Shown here: positions 1 through 9,013 of the stretch, one piece after another
Layout: every line of letters starts with the position of its first letter
Position numbering within the stretch: the stretch's first letter is position 1
Assembly (NCBI GenBank): GCA_030068145.1
Contig: JAPJBO010000200.1
Coordinates: 186,001 to 250,000, forward strand
Length of the DNA: 64,000 nucleotides
Direction of reading: 5' to 3'
Source of the DNA: Diplonema papillatum
Lineage: Eukaryota > Euglenozoa > Diplonemea > Diplonemida > Diplonemidae
Made by a program: the position numbers and the translations under genes
The notes under the pieces: generated by a model
What the model saw: only the letters and a program-made list of their open reading frames with translations
What the model was told of the DNA's origin: nothing
Databases searched by the model: none

Positions 1-1
1 G

Positions 2-727
2 GCGGACAAGTTTCTGTCGGACGACATTCACTTTGTAATCGCTGGTAAGTTGAACGACCCTTCTGAAGACCGTGCGTGCGTTGGAAAAGCGGCCTTCCTA
101 ACATGGTACAACAAAGTCATTGCAATTGTGCATGGCGGCTCTGCCGATATGGAGTGGAAGTTGCTCGGCAGCATACAACCTCTATCTTCACGAACAGCGC
201 GTTACGACTGGGAAATCTGCATCGTAAAAGACGAAGAGAGATGGGGGACCACGATGCAGAAGCAGTACACAATTGCGCGCGATGGTCTCGTGTCTTACAT
301 GCTGACTGCAGCCCTGGACCCCGCGGAAGATATGGGTGAAAAACTGTTGAGTGTCCGCTGTTGCGTGCCTCCATCGGATGGCGTTCCCATCCGGCCATGC
401 TCTCACAACTCGTGGGACTCGGTCCGCGCCAAGCACGGCAGCACTTTGCTAAGCTGCAGGACGTGCGCGACTCCTTGGAAGCTGCCGTCTGGGCAGGCGC
501 ACAGATTCCGTTGTATTGACTTTGTGCATGATGCGTGTCCGCATCCAGCACCGTCATGTCGTCGATTGCACATACACTTGAAAAAACGACGTCTTCACGA
601 GCGCAAGCCGCACATCATCCGCGTTGACAGGGCGCTTGGCGGGAGTACCCACCCAATCTTGCCAGTCTCTAAGACGACGGGAACAACAGGCGGAGTCTAC
701 ACCGAAACTCAGGTTCAGACAGGATGA
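2..727 (+). CDS. NTF2/SnoaL-like + CCCH zinc-finger protein, 5' partial (copy 1)
   Basis: The reading frame is already open at the window edge and its first residues (ADKFLSDDIHF) match residues 37-47 of the complete copy at 1551-2366, so about 36 N-terminal residues lie outside the window. What is seen: an NTF2/SnoaL-like alpha-beta region with aromatic residues (FLTWYN, EWK, RYDWE), then a Cys/His-rich tail with a CxxC pair and a C-x7-C-x6-C-x3-H finger, closed by a basic stretch (HLKKRRLHER). The two copies are very similar until just after that basic stretch, then diverge completely, so the last ~35 residues here may be intron or frame-drifted sequence. CCCH fingers usually bind RNA; SnoaL folds bind small ligands or act as protein scaffolds. 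Function is inferred only from these folds. This copy is a tandem duplicate of the next gene. Confidence 0.6.
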   Translation, partial: ADKFLSDDIHFVIAGKLNDPSEDRACVGKAAFLTWYNKVIAIVHGGSADMEWKLLGSIQPLSSRTARYDWEICIVKDEERWGTTMQKQYTIARDGLVSYMLTAALDPAEDMGEKLLSVRCCVPPSDGVPIRPCSHNSWDSVRAKHGSTLLSCRTCATPWKLPSGQAHRFRCIDFVHDACPHPAPSCRRLHIHLKKRRLHERKPHIIRVDRALGGSTHPILPVSKTTGTTGGVYTETQVQTG

Positions 728-1550
728 ACCGTCAGCCAATGAATACTTCTCGCCAACAGAACAACGCCGACGGAAGGAAGTCGCAAACTGGAGCTGTAGC
801 TTTGGTAAAGACTTGCTGAATGTCAGGGTGGGTTCGGTTCGGGTCCAGCGTGTTTACCGACAGCAGGCTTCTTCTATCTACAACTCTTGCAAGACCTGAG
901 CCCGGCAGCATTGTGCCTTATTTGTGTGCCGTCGCCTGCCCATCGGCGTGGCTGCGTTCGCAACAGCGGTCTTGCCACTGGCTCAAGCCTTCTACTCGAA
1001 TTCCCTAGCCACTTCGAGAGAGAGAGCCAGTCGCATAAGCATTCTTCCCTTGCCAGTTCGTGACCTTGCCCCCTCGAGCGACGCTCGCTAGTTCACCCTT
1101 CTATTCACCGGCAAGAACAGGATCCGAGACGAGGGCCGAGAATCGAGCGCGTATCATTCTCGCATTACAGTTCAGAAGATCGCCCCTCAAACGTCGGTGG
1201 TCTATTTCTGAGCTGCCAGAACAACTCTGCTGACTCGTCTGAATGCAATGCTCAAACATTGGTCAGAAACCCACGCCCTCGATTTGCTGACTTTACGTCC
1301 ATCTCAGGCACTGCGTTCCCGCGCAGATGCCCACGTGCCACAGCCAGCGCTCAGTATTATTGCATTCCCTTCTGGGACTGTCAGTAAGGTTGCCGTGTCG
1401 GTACACCCGTAAATGACAAACACTTCCTTGATCTGCGTGAACTTTGCTTCCGACCTGGAGGCACTTTACACAAGGATTTCTCAAGGCAGTTCACGGCAGG
1501 TTGGGGGGCGTTTCTGTCGGTCGGAAAATACTCGCAGCTCGAAGCTCAGA
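728..1550. other. spacer between the tandem zinc-finger genes
   Basis: No convincing gene. It has mixed base composition and a purine-rich GAGAGAGAG run near 1016-1026. It must contain the 3' end of copy 1 and the promoter of copy 2, but I recognise no core promoter motif. Confidence 0.4.
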
Positions 1551-2366
1551 ATGGATGGAGACACGAGCAAAAGCAGTGTCGAAGAAATGGCGAACAGGTT
1601 CGAACTCATGAACGAAGAGATGTTCCGGGCCATGGACACCGGTTTAGTGCAGGACTGGGCGGACAAGTTTCTGTCGGACGACATTCACTTTGTAATCGCC
1701 GGTAAGTTGAACGACCCGTCTGAAGACCGTGCGTGCGTTGGAAAAGTGGCCTTCTTGACATGGTACAACAATGTCATCGCAGCTGTGCATGGCGGCTCGG
1801 CCATTATGGAGTGGAAAATGCTCGGCAGCATACAGCCTCTGTCCTCACGAACAGCGCGTTATGACTGGGAAACCTTGCTCATAAGAGGCGAAGAGACATT
1901 GAGAACCACGAAACAGAAGCAGTTCACGGTTACACGTGACGGTCTTGTGTCCTACATGCTGACCGCAGCCATGACCCCTGAGGAAGACATGAACAAAGAG
2001 CTGTTAAGTATCCGCTCGTGTGTGCCTCCGTCTGATTGCGTTCCCATCCGGCCATGCTCTCACAACTCGTGGGACTCGGTCCGCTCCAAACAGAACAGCA
2101 CTTTGCTGAGCTGCAGAACGTGCGCGACTCCTTGGAAGCTGCCGTCTGGGCAGGCGCACCGATTCCGTTGCGTTGACTTTGTGCATGACGCGTGTCCGCA
2201 TCCAGCAGCGTCGTGTCGTCGATTGCACATCCACTTGAAAAAACGACGTCTTCACGAGCGCAAGCACATCATCCTCCTGAAGGCAACAGGCGAGGCAACT
2301 GAAGAGTGTTTGCTCAAAACCCCAAACCTTTCTGACGAAATGACCGCGTGTCACGAAGCCCTCTGA
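1551..2366 (+). CDS. NTF2/SnoaL-like + CCCH zinc-finger protein (copy 2, complete)
   Basis: The 271-residue protein starts at an ATG with A at -3 and G at +4; an upstream in-frame extension to 1413 lacks conserved character. Residues ~10-160 look like an NTF2/SnoaL-like domain: an amphipathic helix (EEMANRFELMNEEMF), then WADKFLSDDIHFVIAGK, FLTWYN, MEWK and the strand-like KQKQFTVTRDGL. Residues 165-236 are a Cys/His module: SHNSWD, CxxC at C188/C191, then C207-x7-C215-x6-C222-x3-H226 and the basic tail HLKKRRLHER. The ligand pattern fits a CCCH zinc finger, a class that usually contacts RNA. I infer an RNA-associated role, but the fusion itself gives no direct function. The C-terminal ~35 residues differ from copy 1 and may not be translated as written. 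The close resemblance to the 1-727 copy indicates a recent tandem duplication. Confidence 0.75.
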   Translation: MDGDTSKSSVEEMANRFELMNEEMFRAMDTGLVQDWADKFLSDDIHFVIAGKLNDPSEDRACVGKVAFLTWYNNVIAAVHGGSAIMEWKMLGSIQPLSSRTARYDWETLLIRGEETLRTTKQKQFTVTRDGLVSYMLTAAMTPEEDMNKELLSIRSCVPPSDCVPIRPCSHNSWDSVRSKQNSTLLSCRTCATPWKLPSGQAHRFRCVDFVHDACPHPAASCRRLHIHLKKRRLHERKHIILLKATGEATEECLLKTPNLSDEMTACHEAL

Positions 2367-3050
2367 AAAGCTTCGCTCTAAAAAAGCGGCCACTCAAAGG
2401 TTTGGCGTCATGAGCGGATGTTCCTGTGATGACAGCAGCGTCTATTCGGTTGCTGTGCCGACCTCCCACTTGCTCAATGTTTTTGACAAGCGCAATCTTC
2501 GCCCTGCGCATGATAAATAACACTCGTCGTCGGATCTATCCACCGTGCGCCGTTACCTACCGGCGTGCTGCATTGGCTTTCGACAACGAGTCCGACTCCT
2601 CTTGCCACCAGCTCTAGCTTTATCTCCTCTGTCCTTCGAAGAATGCTAGCCTCGAACATTGAGAGGCGAGTTGTGCCTAGAAGTACGGTTTCTCCCGGCG
2701 TTTGTTTGCACTCGCTGCCCCCAACAGGTTAGCCCCCCGATATTGCTTCGTGCTGTGACGACACGCGAATTGGCGAGACACATTGTTTTTAGAGGGAGGC
2801 TGCTGCCCGCAGGAAGCCGGCGAGGTTTTTGGGATGTTGCGCTTCTGGTGTGAAGACACGTCGAGAAGCTCAGTGTTTGCGTACAAGCTGAAACCAGAGT
2901 CGACGCGTGTAGCGCATGGCACTTTGGTGTCGAGAACTGCGAATAAACGACGGGCGCACCTGTCAAGACACTCCTTACCTTAGGAATCATTACCCCTCCC
3001 CCCACCGAAGTAGAAGAAATCGAAAAGAAGATCAGGAGGAAGAGTCGGCG
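2367..3050. other. spacer upstream of the PPR gene
   Basis: Nothing gene-like is supported. The long minus-strand open frame that crosses this stretch is the antisense shadow of the PPR exon. A C-rich tract (CCCCTCCCCCCACC, ~2992-3005) lies about 50 bases before the PPR start codon. Confidence 0.4.
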
Positions 3051-5306
3051 ATGGCAGTGCGAGCTGCCGCCATGCGCTCGATTGCAGCACGGCTGGGAGG
3101 CCGGCGGGCGGTGTGGCATATGTGCCGTGGAAGAGGCGTGCACAATCAAGCGGAGGCTTACGAGATCGACTGGGGAATGGACGTGCCTGTCCAGGGGCCC
3201 ACCGAGCCGAGAACCAAGCCGGCCAGAGATGGCTGGGGTACGACCTCCAGCAAAGCGAATAAAACGCTGGACGAAGAGATCCGAGAACTCGACCTCGTCA
3301 GCGGGCCAGGGCCATTGAAGAACCTTCTCGTAGGCCCCCACAACCCGCACCCCCTCGACGTGTTCAGGGCCATCGTGTCCCGTAGCCGCACTGCGAAGAT
3401 CAAGGACCATGCCCTGTGCGTGCTGCTCTTGCGGAGTCGGGAGCTGATCTCCCGCGCTAAAAATACGAAGCACGCCCTCACCGAGCTGAACAAGGCGAAA
3501 ACCATCTTCTTCGACGCGCTCCGCAACCAGCACTTCGTCGGCGTCTCGACGAACACGGCTCTCATGATGTGTTTCTGCGCTGCGGGTAGAACCGACGAAG
3601 CCGAGCGGACGTTCACCAAAATGCGCGAGCAAAACATGCGCCCCACGGCGCACGCTTACGAGGCACTTATCCGTGCCTACTGCAACGTGGTCGGTCCCAT
3701 TGGGGCTAAGGAGCAGGCGCTGTCGCGAGCCTGGACCATCCTCGACGACATGGCGCACAACGCGCAATTCGAGAGGTGCGGTTCTCGTTTTCTATTATAT
3801 TTTCTTTTTGTATTAAGCGCCAGCTTGGAGGGAAATGCTCGACGAAGCTGCCAGACAAAGAACCGAAGAGATCCCAAGTGCTGTACCTACCGAACACGTG
3901 TTGAACGGACGTGAGGTACAACAGACACACAAACAACAACAGGTCAAAAGTACTGAGTGAAAACACAACACACAGTGGCGTAAGAGAAGAACTATTCCTC
4001 TATACCTCCTCCCTTCCTGGCTTCCATTCGGAGTCAAAAGCGGCTACGTCGAGTATTTCTAGCTGTGCTCGGTGCGCTGTAGCCCACACAACACACGAAA
4101 ACCTTTGTGCCGGGCTATGTATACACCCTATAGTTATCGTTTTAGGTATCGTTTACACCACCATACAACGTATGTGCAGATACGCAGGTACCATCGTACA
4201 TCAAGACGACCTCGACATCATGGCCACGGTGGTCGGTGAATACTCATTGTCCTGTAGGACCTCAGGATGGTGGCACAACCACATACACCTACTTGAATAG
4301 CTTATTCGCTTTGTAACTTAGTAAGTTTCTTAAAACGACATTGTCTCTCAGTATGATGGATGCTGAAAAGCATCCATCATACTACCAAGACATTGTGGCT
4401 TCTCCCCGTTTCAAACACCCTTTTATCGGCTACAGGGAGGATGCGTTGCGTCTGTCACTATCCATGGCCGCGTCGTCGATGTTGCACGGGGCGGCCCGCG
4501 CGAAGAAAGGAGACGACGCGGAGAAGGTGTGGGACATCATCGTCAACAGGTGGAAAATCGAGCCCAACATCTTCATGTACACCAACTACATCAAGGCGCT
4601 CTCAGCCACCGGGCAGGGGTACAAGGGGCTGACCGTGTTTGAAGAGCTGAAGAACAAGGGCGTCACTCCTAACACGCATACCTACGTCGCGGTCCTGGGG
4701 GCCCTCGCCAGCAAAGACGGTTCCGTCGATGCAATCGAGCAGGCGGAAATGCTCATGAGCGAGTTGGCGCAGCACAAAATAGCACCGAACATTCACTTGT
4801 ACACGACGCTGCTGCAAGTGTACGAGAAACGATCGGAGTGGCACGGCATGAAGCTGGTGTACATTCGCCTGCGGAAACTGAAGCTTGTCCCGACATCGGT
4901 GACGTGGAACGTCATCGCGACTGCGTGCGTGCGCGCCGTGAGGGACAGCCCGGACAAGACCGCGACGAAGATCATGCTCAAAATCTGGGACTTCTCCCGG
5001 CACGGCATCGTCACGCGGACAGGCGAGCGCGGGAAAAGCTTCGCTACCGGCAGGCTCCGCACGCCCGGGCCTCCGCACGCTCTCCTTCTGCTGTCGCTCC
5101 TTCGGGGCTTGACGGCGGCGTACGAAGCGGAGGCTGTCACTGAGATCGTGGAGTACCTCGAAGGCGCCAACCTCTTGTACACGCACCTCTGCTACGCGCC
5201 TGTCGTGAAGTCGCTGACGATGCTCGGGCGGCAGGAAATGCTCGAGAAGATTGAGGCGGAAAGCCAGAAGCGGGTGTGTCATTTTGAGTCATTTTTGTGG
5301 ACCTGA
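3051..5306 (+). CDS. pentatricopeptide repeat (PPR) protein, two exons
   Basis: Exons are 3051-3775 and 4352-5306; the intron (GTGCGG...CTCTCAG) splits an AG|T Ser codon, which restores frame exactly. The ~559-residue product starts with an Ala/Arg-rich, acid-free leader (MAVRAAAMRSIAARLGGRR), typical of an organelle-targeting peptide. PPR-type helix-turn-helix units are visible: NTALMMCFCAAGRTDEAERT, then MYTNYIKALSATGQGYKGL, THTYVAVLGALASK, HLYTTLLQVYEKR and TWNVIATACV, each followed by the usual ...P(N/T) turn. I count at least five. PPR proteins bind organellar RNA and act in its processing, editing or translation, so a mitochondrial or plastid RNA role is inferred. The 3' end is uncertain: a donor-like CGG|GTGTGT at 5274 suggests another exon, perhaps 5337-5378 with the shared 3' segment, instead of the read-through stop at 5306. 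Confidence 0.8.
3811..4059 (+). repeat. family B short inverted-repeat element, copy B1 (intronic)
   Basis: It lies wholly inside the PPR intron. The left end has AAGCGCCAGCTTGGAGGGAA then ATGCTCGACGAAGCTGCCAG; the right end has CGGAGTCAAAAGCGGCTACG then TCGAGTATTTC. The two ends are imperfect inverted repeats (GAAATACTCGACG-type). Same orientation and order of blocks as the copies at 40149, 45781 and 62785. No coding capacity, consistent with a MITE-like non-autonomous element. Confidence 0.65.
4350..4383 (+). other. perfect 15-bp hairpin with GAAA loop across the PPR 3' splice site
   Basis: Arms AGTATGATGGATGCT (4350-4364) and AGCATCCATCATACT (4369-4383) are exact reverse complements, separated by GAAA. 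The left arm begins with the AG of the splice acceptor, so in pre-mRNA the acceptor would be paired. Both arms are also read as protein (MMDAEKHPSYY). GAAA is a stable GNRA tetraloop. Confidence 0.8.
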
Positions 5307-5336
5307 ACATTAACCAGAAGCGGGCGTGCCATCTAG

Positions 5337-5475
5337 ATGTACCGAGCCGCAACCTCAGCGCGCCTCCGGAGCGACTGAAGCCCGCCGTAGCAGCACGGAA
5401 AGAAGTGAGGAGACCGGAAACTCCCCGGAGAGATTGTCCTGCACCCTAACTCGTCTCTCTCTCTCTCTCTCTAGT
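5337..5475 (+). repeat. 3' segment shared with 48.8 kb and 53.7 kb, ending in a CT tract
   Basis: Blocks CAGCGCGCCTCCGGAGCGAC, GTAGCAGCACG and CCGGAAACTCCCCGGAGAGA recur near 53750-53830. The last block and the following GTCCTGCACCCTAACTCGTC plus CT repeat recur near 48797-48870, and a shorter form near 30868-30905. It may be the terminal exon and 3' UTR of the PPR gene (an exon 5337-5378 would end ...ARLRSD-stop) or a dispersed repeat captured there. Confidence 0.45.
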
Positions 5476-6407
5476 TAGTAGTAGGTAGTAGCTATGTACC
5501 GAAGCAAGTGTGCCAGACGCATGAGTGTCATCTTTAGGCACTTTGGGCCCCCAACACATGAGGCAGCAGAGGGTGTGAAGTGCATTACCGAAAAAAGGAA
5601 TCTGAAGCCCTTTAAAAACACAGACGGAAGAGCGAGAAGACCGTCTTCGCAACAGCCAGCGGCCGCGCGACGTGGCGCGAAGGAAAAAAGCGGAATAGGC
5701 ACCGAGCAGGACGTTCTGGCTTCGCTTTTGAGCAGCAAGGCCCTTCACTGCTGCAAGGATGGACTTCAGCCTGCTCCCAGGTGGAGTAAAGGCTTCGCTA
5801 GCCCAAATAACTCAAGCATTCGAGCCGTTCGGCCGTGCTTTCACAATGTGCTTTCACAATAAAGGTTGAGGGATCGAACTACCCGCGTTCTCGGCGACAG
5901 TTACGGGCTGGGCTGCGCGCTTCGTGAGGGCTTCATGCGTTTCTATTTGCATCACCTTCGCCGAATGAAGGTTGGGCATCAGGCCAGATCCGCCTCTTCT
6001 TTCCTCTCGTTCAAAACGTCGGCCTGATCTACAGCGTGCTTATGCACACTGCACGTGTTCTCAGTGTTAATTGCCCCTCGGTTCGCTTTCATTCTGTGTT
6101 TCCCACGGCTCGTTTAGTATCGTGTCAACCCCCGTCTCTTCGAAGAAGTGACGGGGGCACATACCACCGAGTGAGTATTCTGTTCCCCCAAAAAAGCAAA
6201 TTACTCGCAAAAGGTCAGTGGATGCGTGCAGTGGAAGCGTCAAAATATGCAGGTTTTGGTAAACGACGACACTGTCCCCAAACCCGACGAAGTTGCGATA
6301 GTAATGGATTCACCGTTCCCAAGGAACTCCACCATGCGAAACGTCTCAAGGCGGGTTGGGGGCTGACTGTGGAGAGGAAGGGGGGGGGTGGCCCGTTCTG
6401 GGAAACG
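5476..6407. other. spacer / possible 5' leader of the next gene
   Basis: No supported gene. An open frame at 5494-5862 has no recognisable domain and composition like the surrounding spacer. The frame of the next gene is open back to 6036, but that extension is unlike its coding part and is probably 5' leader. Confidence 0.4.
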
Positions 6408-7501
6408 ATGGCTGCAGCGATGCTGAAGAGTTGGAGGGCCCGCCTGAGCGAGCGGCTTCCGAAAAAGTATGACATCACGTTGAGCATCGTGGCGTTCGGG
6501 GTGCCCCTTGGATACGTGCTGTCGCTGCTGGGCAAGTACGAGCCTCGGACTCCTGTTATGGTGCTGCGACACGGGAAGACGTATGGCGTTGGTGTGGTTC
6601 GCGTAGATCCCAGCTTTCTCCCGCACATGATCCGAGCGGTCGACAAGACCGTCACATCCGATGAGTACGTCCTTGGTTTCGGTACGTTCCCCGACAAAGT
6701 CGTGTCCATAGGTGCGATCCACCAACCGGTCCTCGAACAGCCGAATCTGGACAAGCGCTCGAAGGACGACGACCAGGAGCAGCCCGTTGCTGCGGAGCCC
6801 GCTGCCACCACGAGCTGGTTGTCATTCTTCGGCCTCGGAGGTGCCGCGCCTGTTCAAGAGAGCGCGCCTCCAGCAAAATGGCTGCACTCGCGTCTCGACG
6901 AAAGCTTGTCCGACGGCGAAACGCGGGCGGAGCTGTCGTTCACGGAGAACATGTACCGCGACCTGCACGTCGTCCCGAAGAATGCCGACGACTTCTCGCC
7001 CAAGCTTGTCTTCGACGACGGCAGGCACAGCTTGTCCGAAGAGCGGTCGAAATCACTGTTCGACATCAAGGGTATCGACCAAACCGACCAACCCAGTACC
7101 CCCGAAGGCACTTTCAGCTTCGCAATGATTGACGCGGCGCAGCTTAAAATGGCACCGAAAGGCCACGAGGTCCCCGCATCACCTCTCTCCGCTGGAGACG
7201 GCCTGTCCTCGTACGTTATCCACGGGACGTACGACGAAATGATGGCGCTGCATCCGCAGGTGCCCGACCCGAAGCACGTGTTTCCGATCATCTTGTCTCG
7301 GTACGCCGTCACAGCGGCCGGTCTCTGCCTCCTTGGATACGGCATCTCTGAAGTCGAGTTCAACGCGAATGGAGTACAATGCAGGCAGAGAGTCAACCCG
7401 ATGGCGGCCGAAGACCCGTCGTCTCGCGATTCGCTCACCCCGAGCCGTTCGGGGCCTACCATCACCCTGCCGCACATTCAACACTTTCCCGCCATGGGGA
7501 G
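6408..7501 (+). CDS. protein with two predicted membrane segments, function unknown (probably 3'-incomplete)
   Basis: The start was chosen at 6408 (ACGATGG: A at -3, G at +4) rather than 6036. The product of ~364 residues has an N-terminal basic amphipathic stretch (LKSWRARLSERLPKKYD) followed by a membrane segment (ITLSIVAFGVPLGYVLSLLG) and a second near residues ~295-315 (ILSRYAVTAAGLCLLGYGI). Between them lies a soluble loop with an acidic, Ser-rich linker. I recognise no family. The apparent stop overlaps a strong donor (GAG|GTAAGC at 7502), so the gene probably continues. Another frame over ~7420-7720 also looks coding (WQLVLGLLEAVLLENNDIVL, DAAVPFPRVPVLL), which suggests an unresolved splice inside 7330-7500. 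Membrane topology with a single start helix and tail helix resembles organelle-membrane proteins, but this is inference only. Confidence 0.6.
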
Positions 7502-7723
7502 GTAAGCTGGCAGCTCGTGCTTGGGCTTCTCGAAGCTGTTTTGCTTGAAAACAATGACATAGTTCTTCTTGACGCCGCTGTTCCCTTCCCGCGAGTCCCG
7601 GTGCTACTCACGCATGACTTCATTCGGCGACAGGACAACTGCGCGGCGTGGGGCAACCAGATTCGACTGCCATCTGGTGTAAATTTGTTGCATTTGTGTG
7701 TGGGCCTTTTGAAGCGTGGATGA

Positions 7724-9013
7724 TGCCTCTCGCGCTGCTCCCCTTGAGGTTCCTGGCTCATGCCAAAGCGCCGCCGCCCGGGTTAAGGGGTTGCGGCATC
7801 AGGCGTGGGCCAGGGCCAGGGAGGCTGTTCGGAGGGGTCACCACCCGCTAGTGTGATTGTCAGGCCTTCGACTACCCTAAGCAACGCAATAACGCCATCT
7901 GGTGAACAGCGGCTGCTCCCACGCAGCAAGGAACAAAGAGTCAGGGGCAGATAAAAAGAAGGCGAACTGGGGGAGGCACAAAACGTGCAACTTGCCGCGC
8001 GCCGTTCTTTTCCTCTTTTCAGAGAACCCGCCCGTGCGAAGGTCCCGCTTGCGCTGTTCGCGGCCGTCACATCATATGGGAGAGCACGCGATGCTGTTGC
8101 TTGATGGCCTCCTCATGCTGCTCGTGTGACACGCACCTCGGTCCCCCCTCTAGCTCGTCGCTTACGAGTTTATTCTAGTCTCATCCCGACGCACGCGATG
8201 CGCTGCTCTGTTTGAAAAGCGTGTTATCAGGAAGATCGGGGGCTCTTGTCTCAGTCGTGGCTCACCTTCTCTTTTCTTTTTGGTCCATGGACATTATATT
8301 ATGCGTCATGCAGAGCTGCGGTTTGCCGATCGTGAAGGTAGCCAAAGATGCTCCGGGAGTCGGTCGTGACGCAGGGAGCTCACCTTGAAAGACCTGACAC
8401 ACGACTGCAAGGGCTCAAACTGTCCGAAGACGATAACCATACTCAATGGGCAGGTGGAATTCGAGGGGAAATGCAACAAAGAACGGCAACCCCAGAACTA
8501 ACTTGTCTTGCGAAAGTCCGCATGATGCGCCTGCCGAGCGTCGGTCTGCGCAAAATTAAATGCAAGCAGAGATTTGTTGTAGAACGTAGTCCCAGTCTCG
8601 GAAACGGATTTCAGCACCACGTGCGTAGTGAATTATGGTCGACAACGCACAAGCGGAACGACTGTACAGCACTCATCTGATTCACACCCCGAATGTATTC
8701 CGAAGACTTCGAAATCCCGGAGCTTCAGCAAGCAAACTTTCCTCTCAAAGAACAGAAATACGGTTCATCCGACACGTGTACGAGGACACACGAATCTATT
8801 TATATCTGGCAGGAGACACCTAAAACACCGCCCCCTCCTTCCCTCCCCCCTCCACCCATTTCGCACACATCCCCTGTACCCACCTCGCCCCATCTTGCCT
8901 ATTCAGCAAGGAAGTGTGGTCCATAGAACCACAAAAAGGAGTAGAAGGTCGTTGGCGCCGCACATCATTCCACCCTCCACGCACCTTCTACCACGGCGGA
9001 TCCTAGACTCGCG
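7724..9013. other. spacer
   Basis: No convincing coding sequence. It holds a C-rich pyrimidine stretch (8827-8905) directly upstream of the next gene, plausibly part of its promoter or leader. Short open frames here lack any domain. Confidence 0.4.

Noticed and set aside
2646-3767. 373-codon minus-strand open frame
   Set aside because: It lies antisense to PPR exon 1; its composition (Arg/His/Val-rich) is the mirror of GC-rich coding sequence and it contains no domain.
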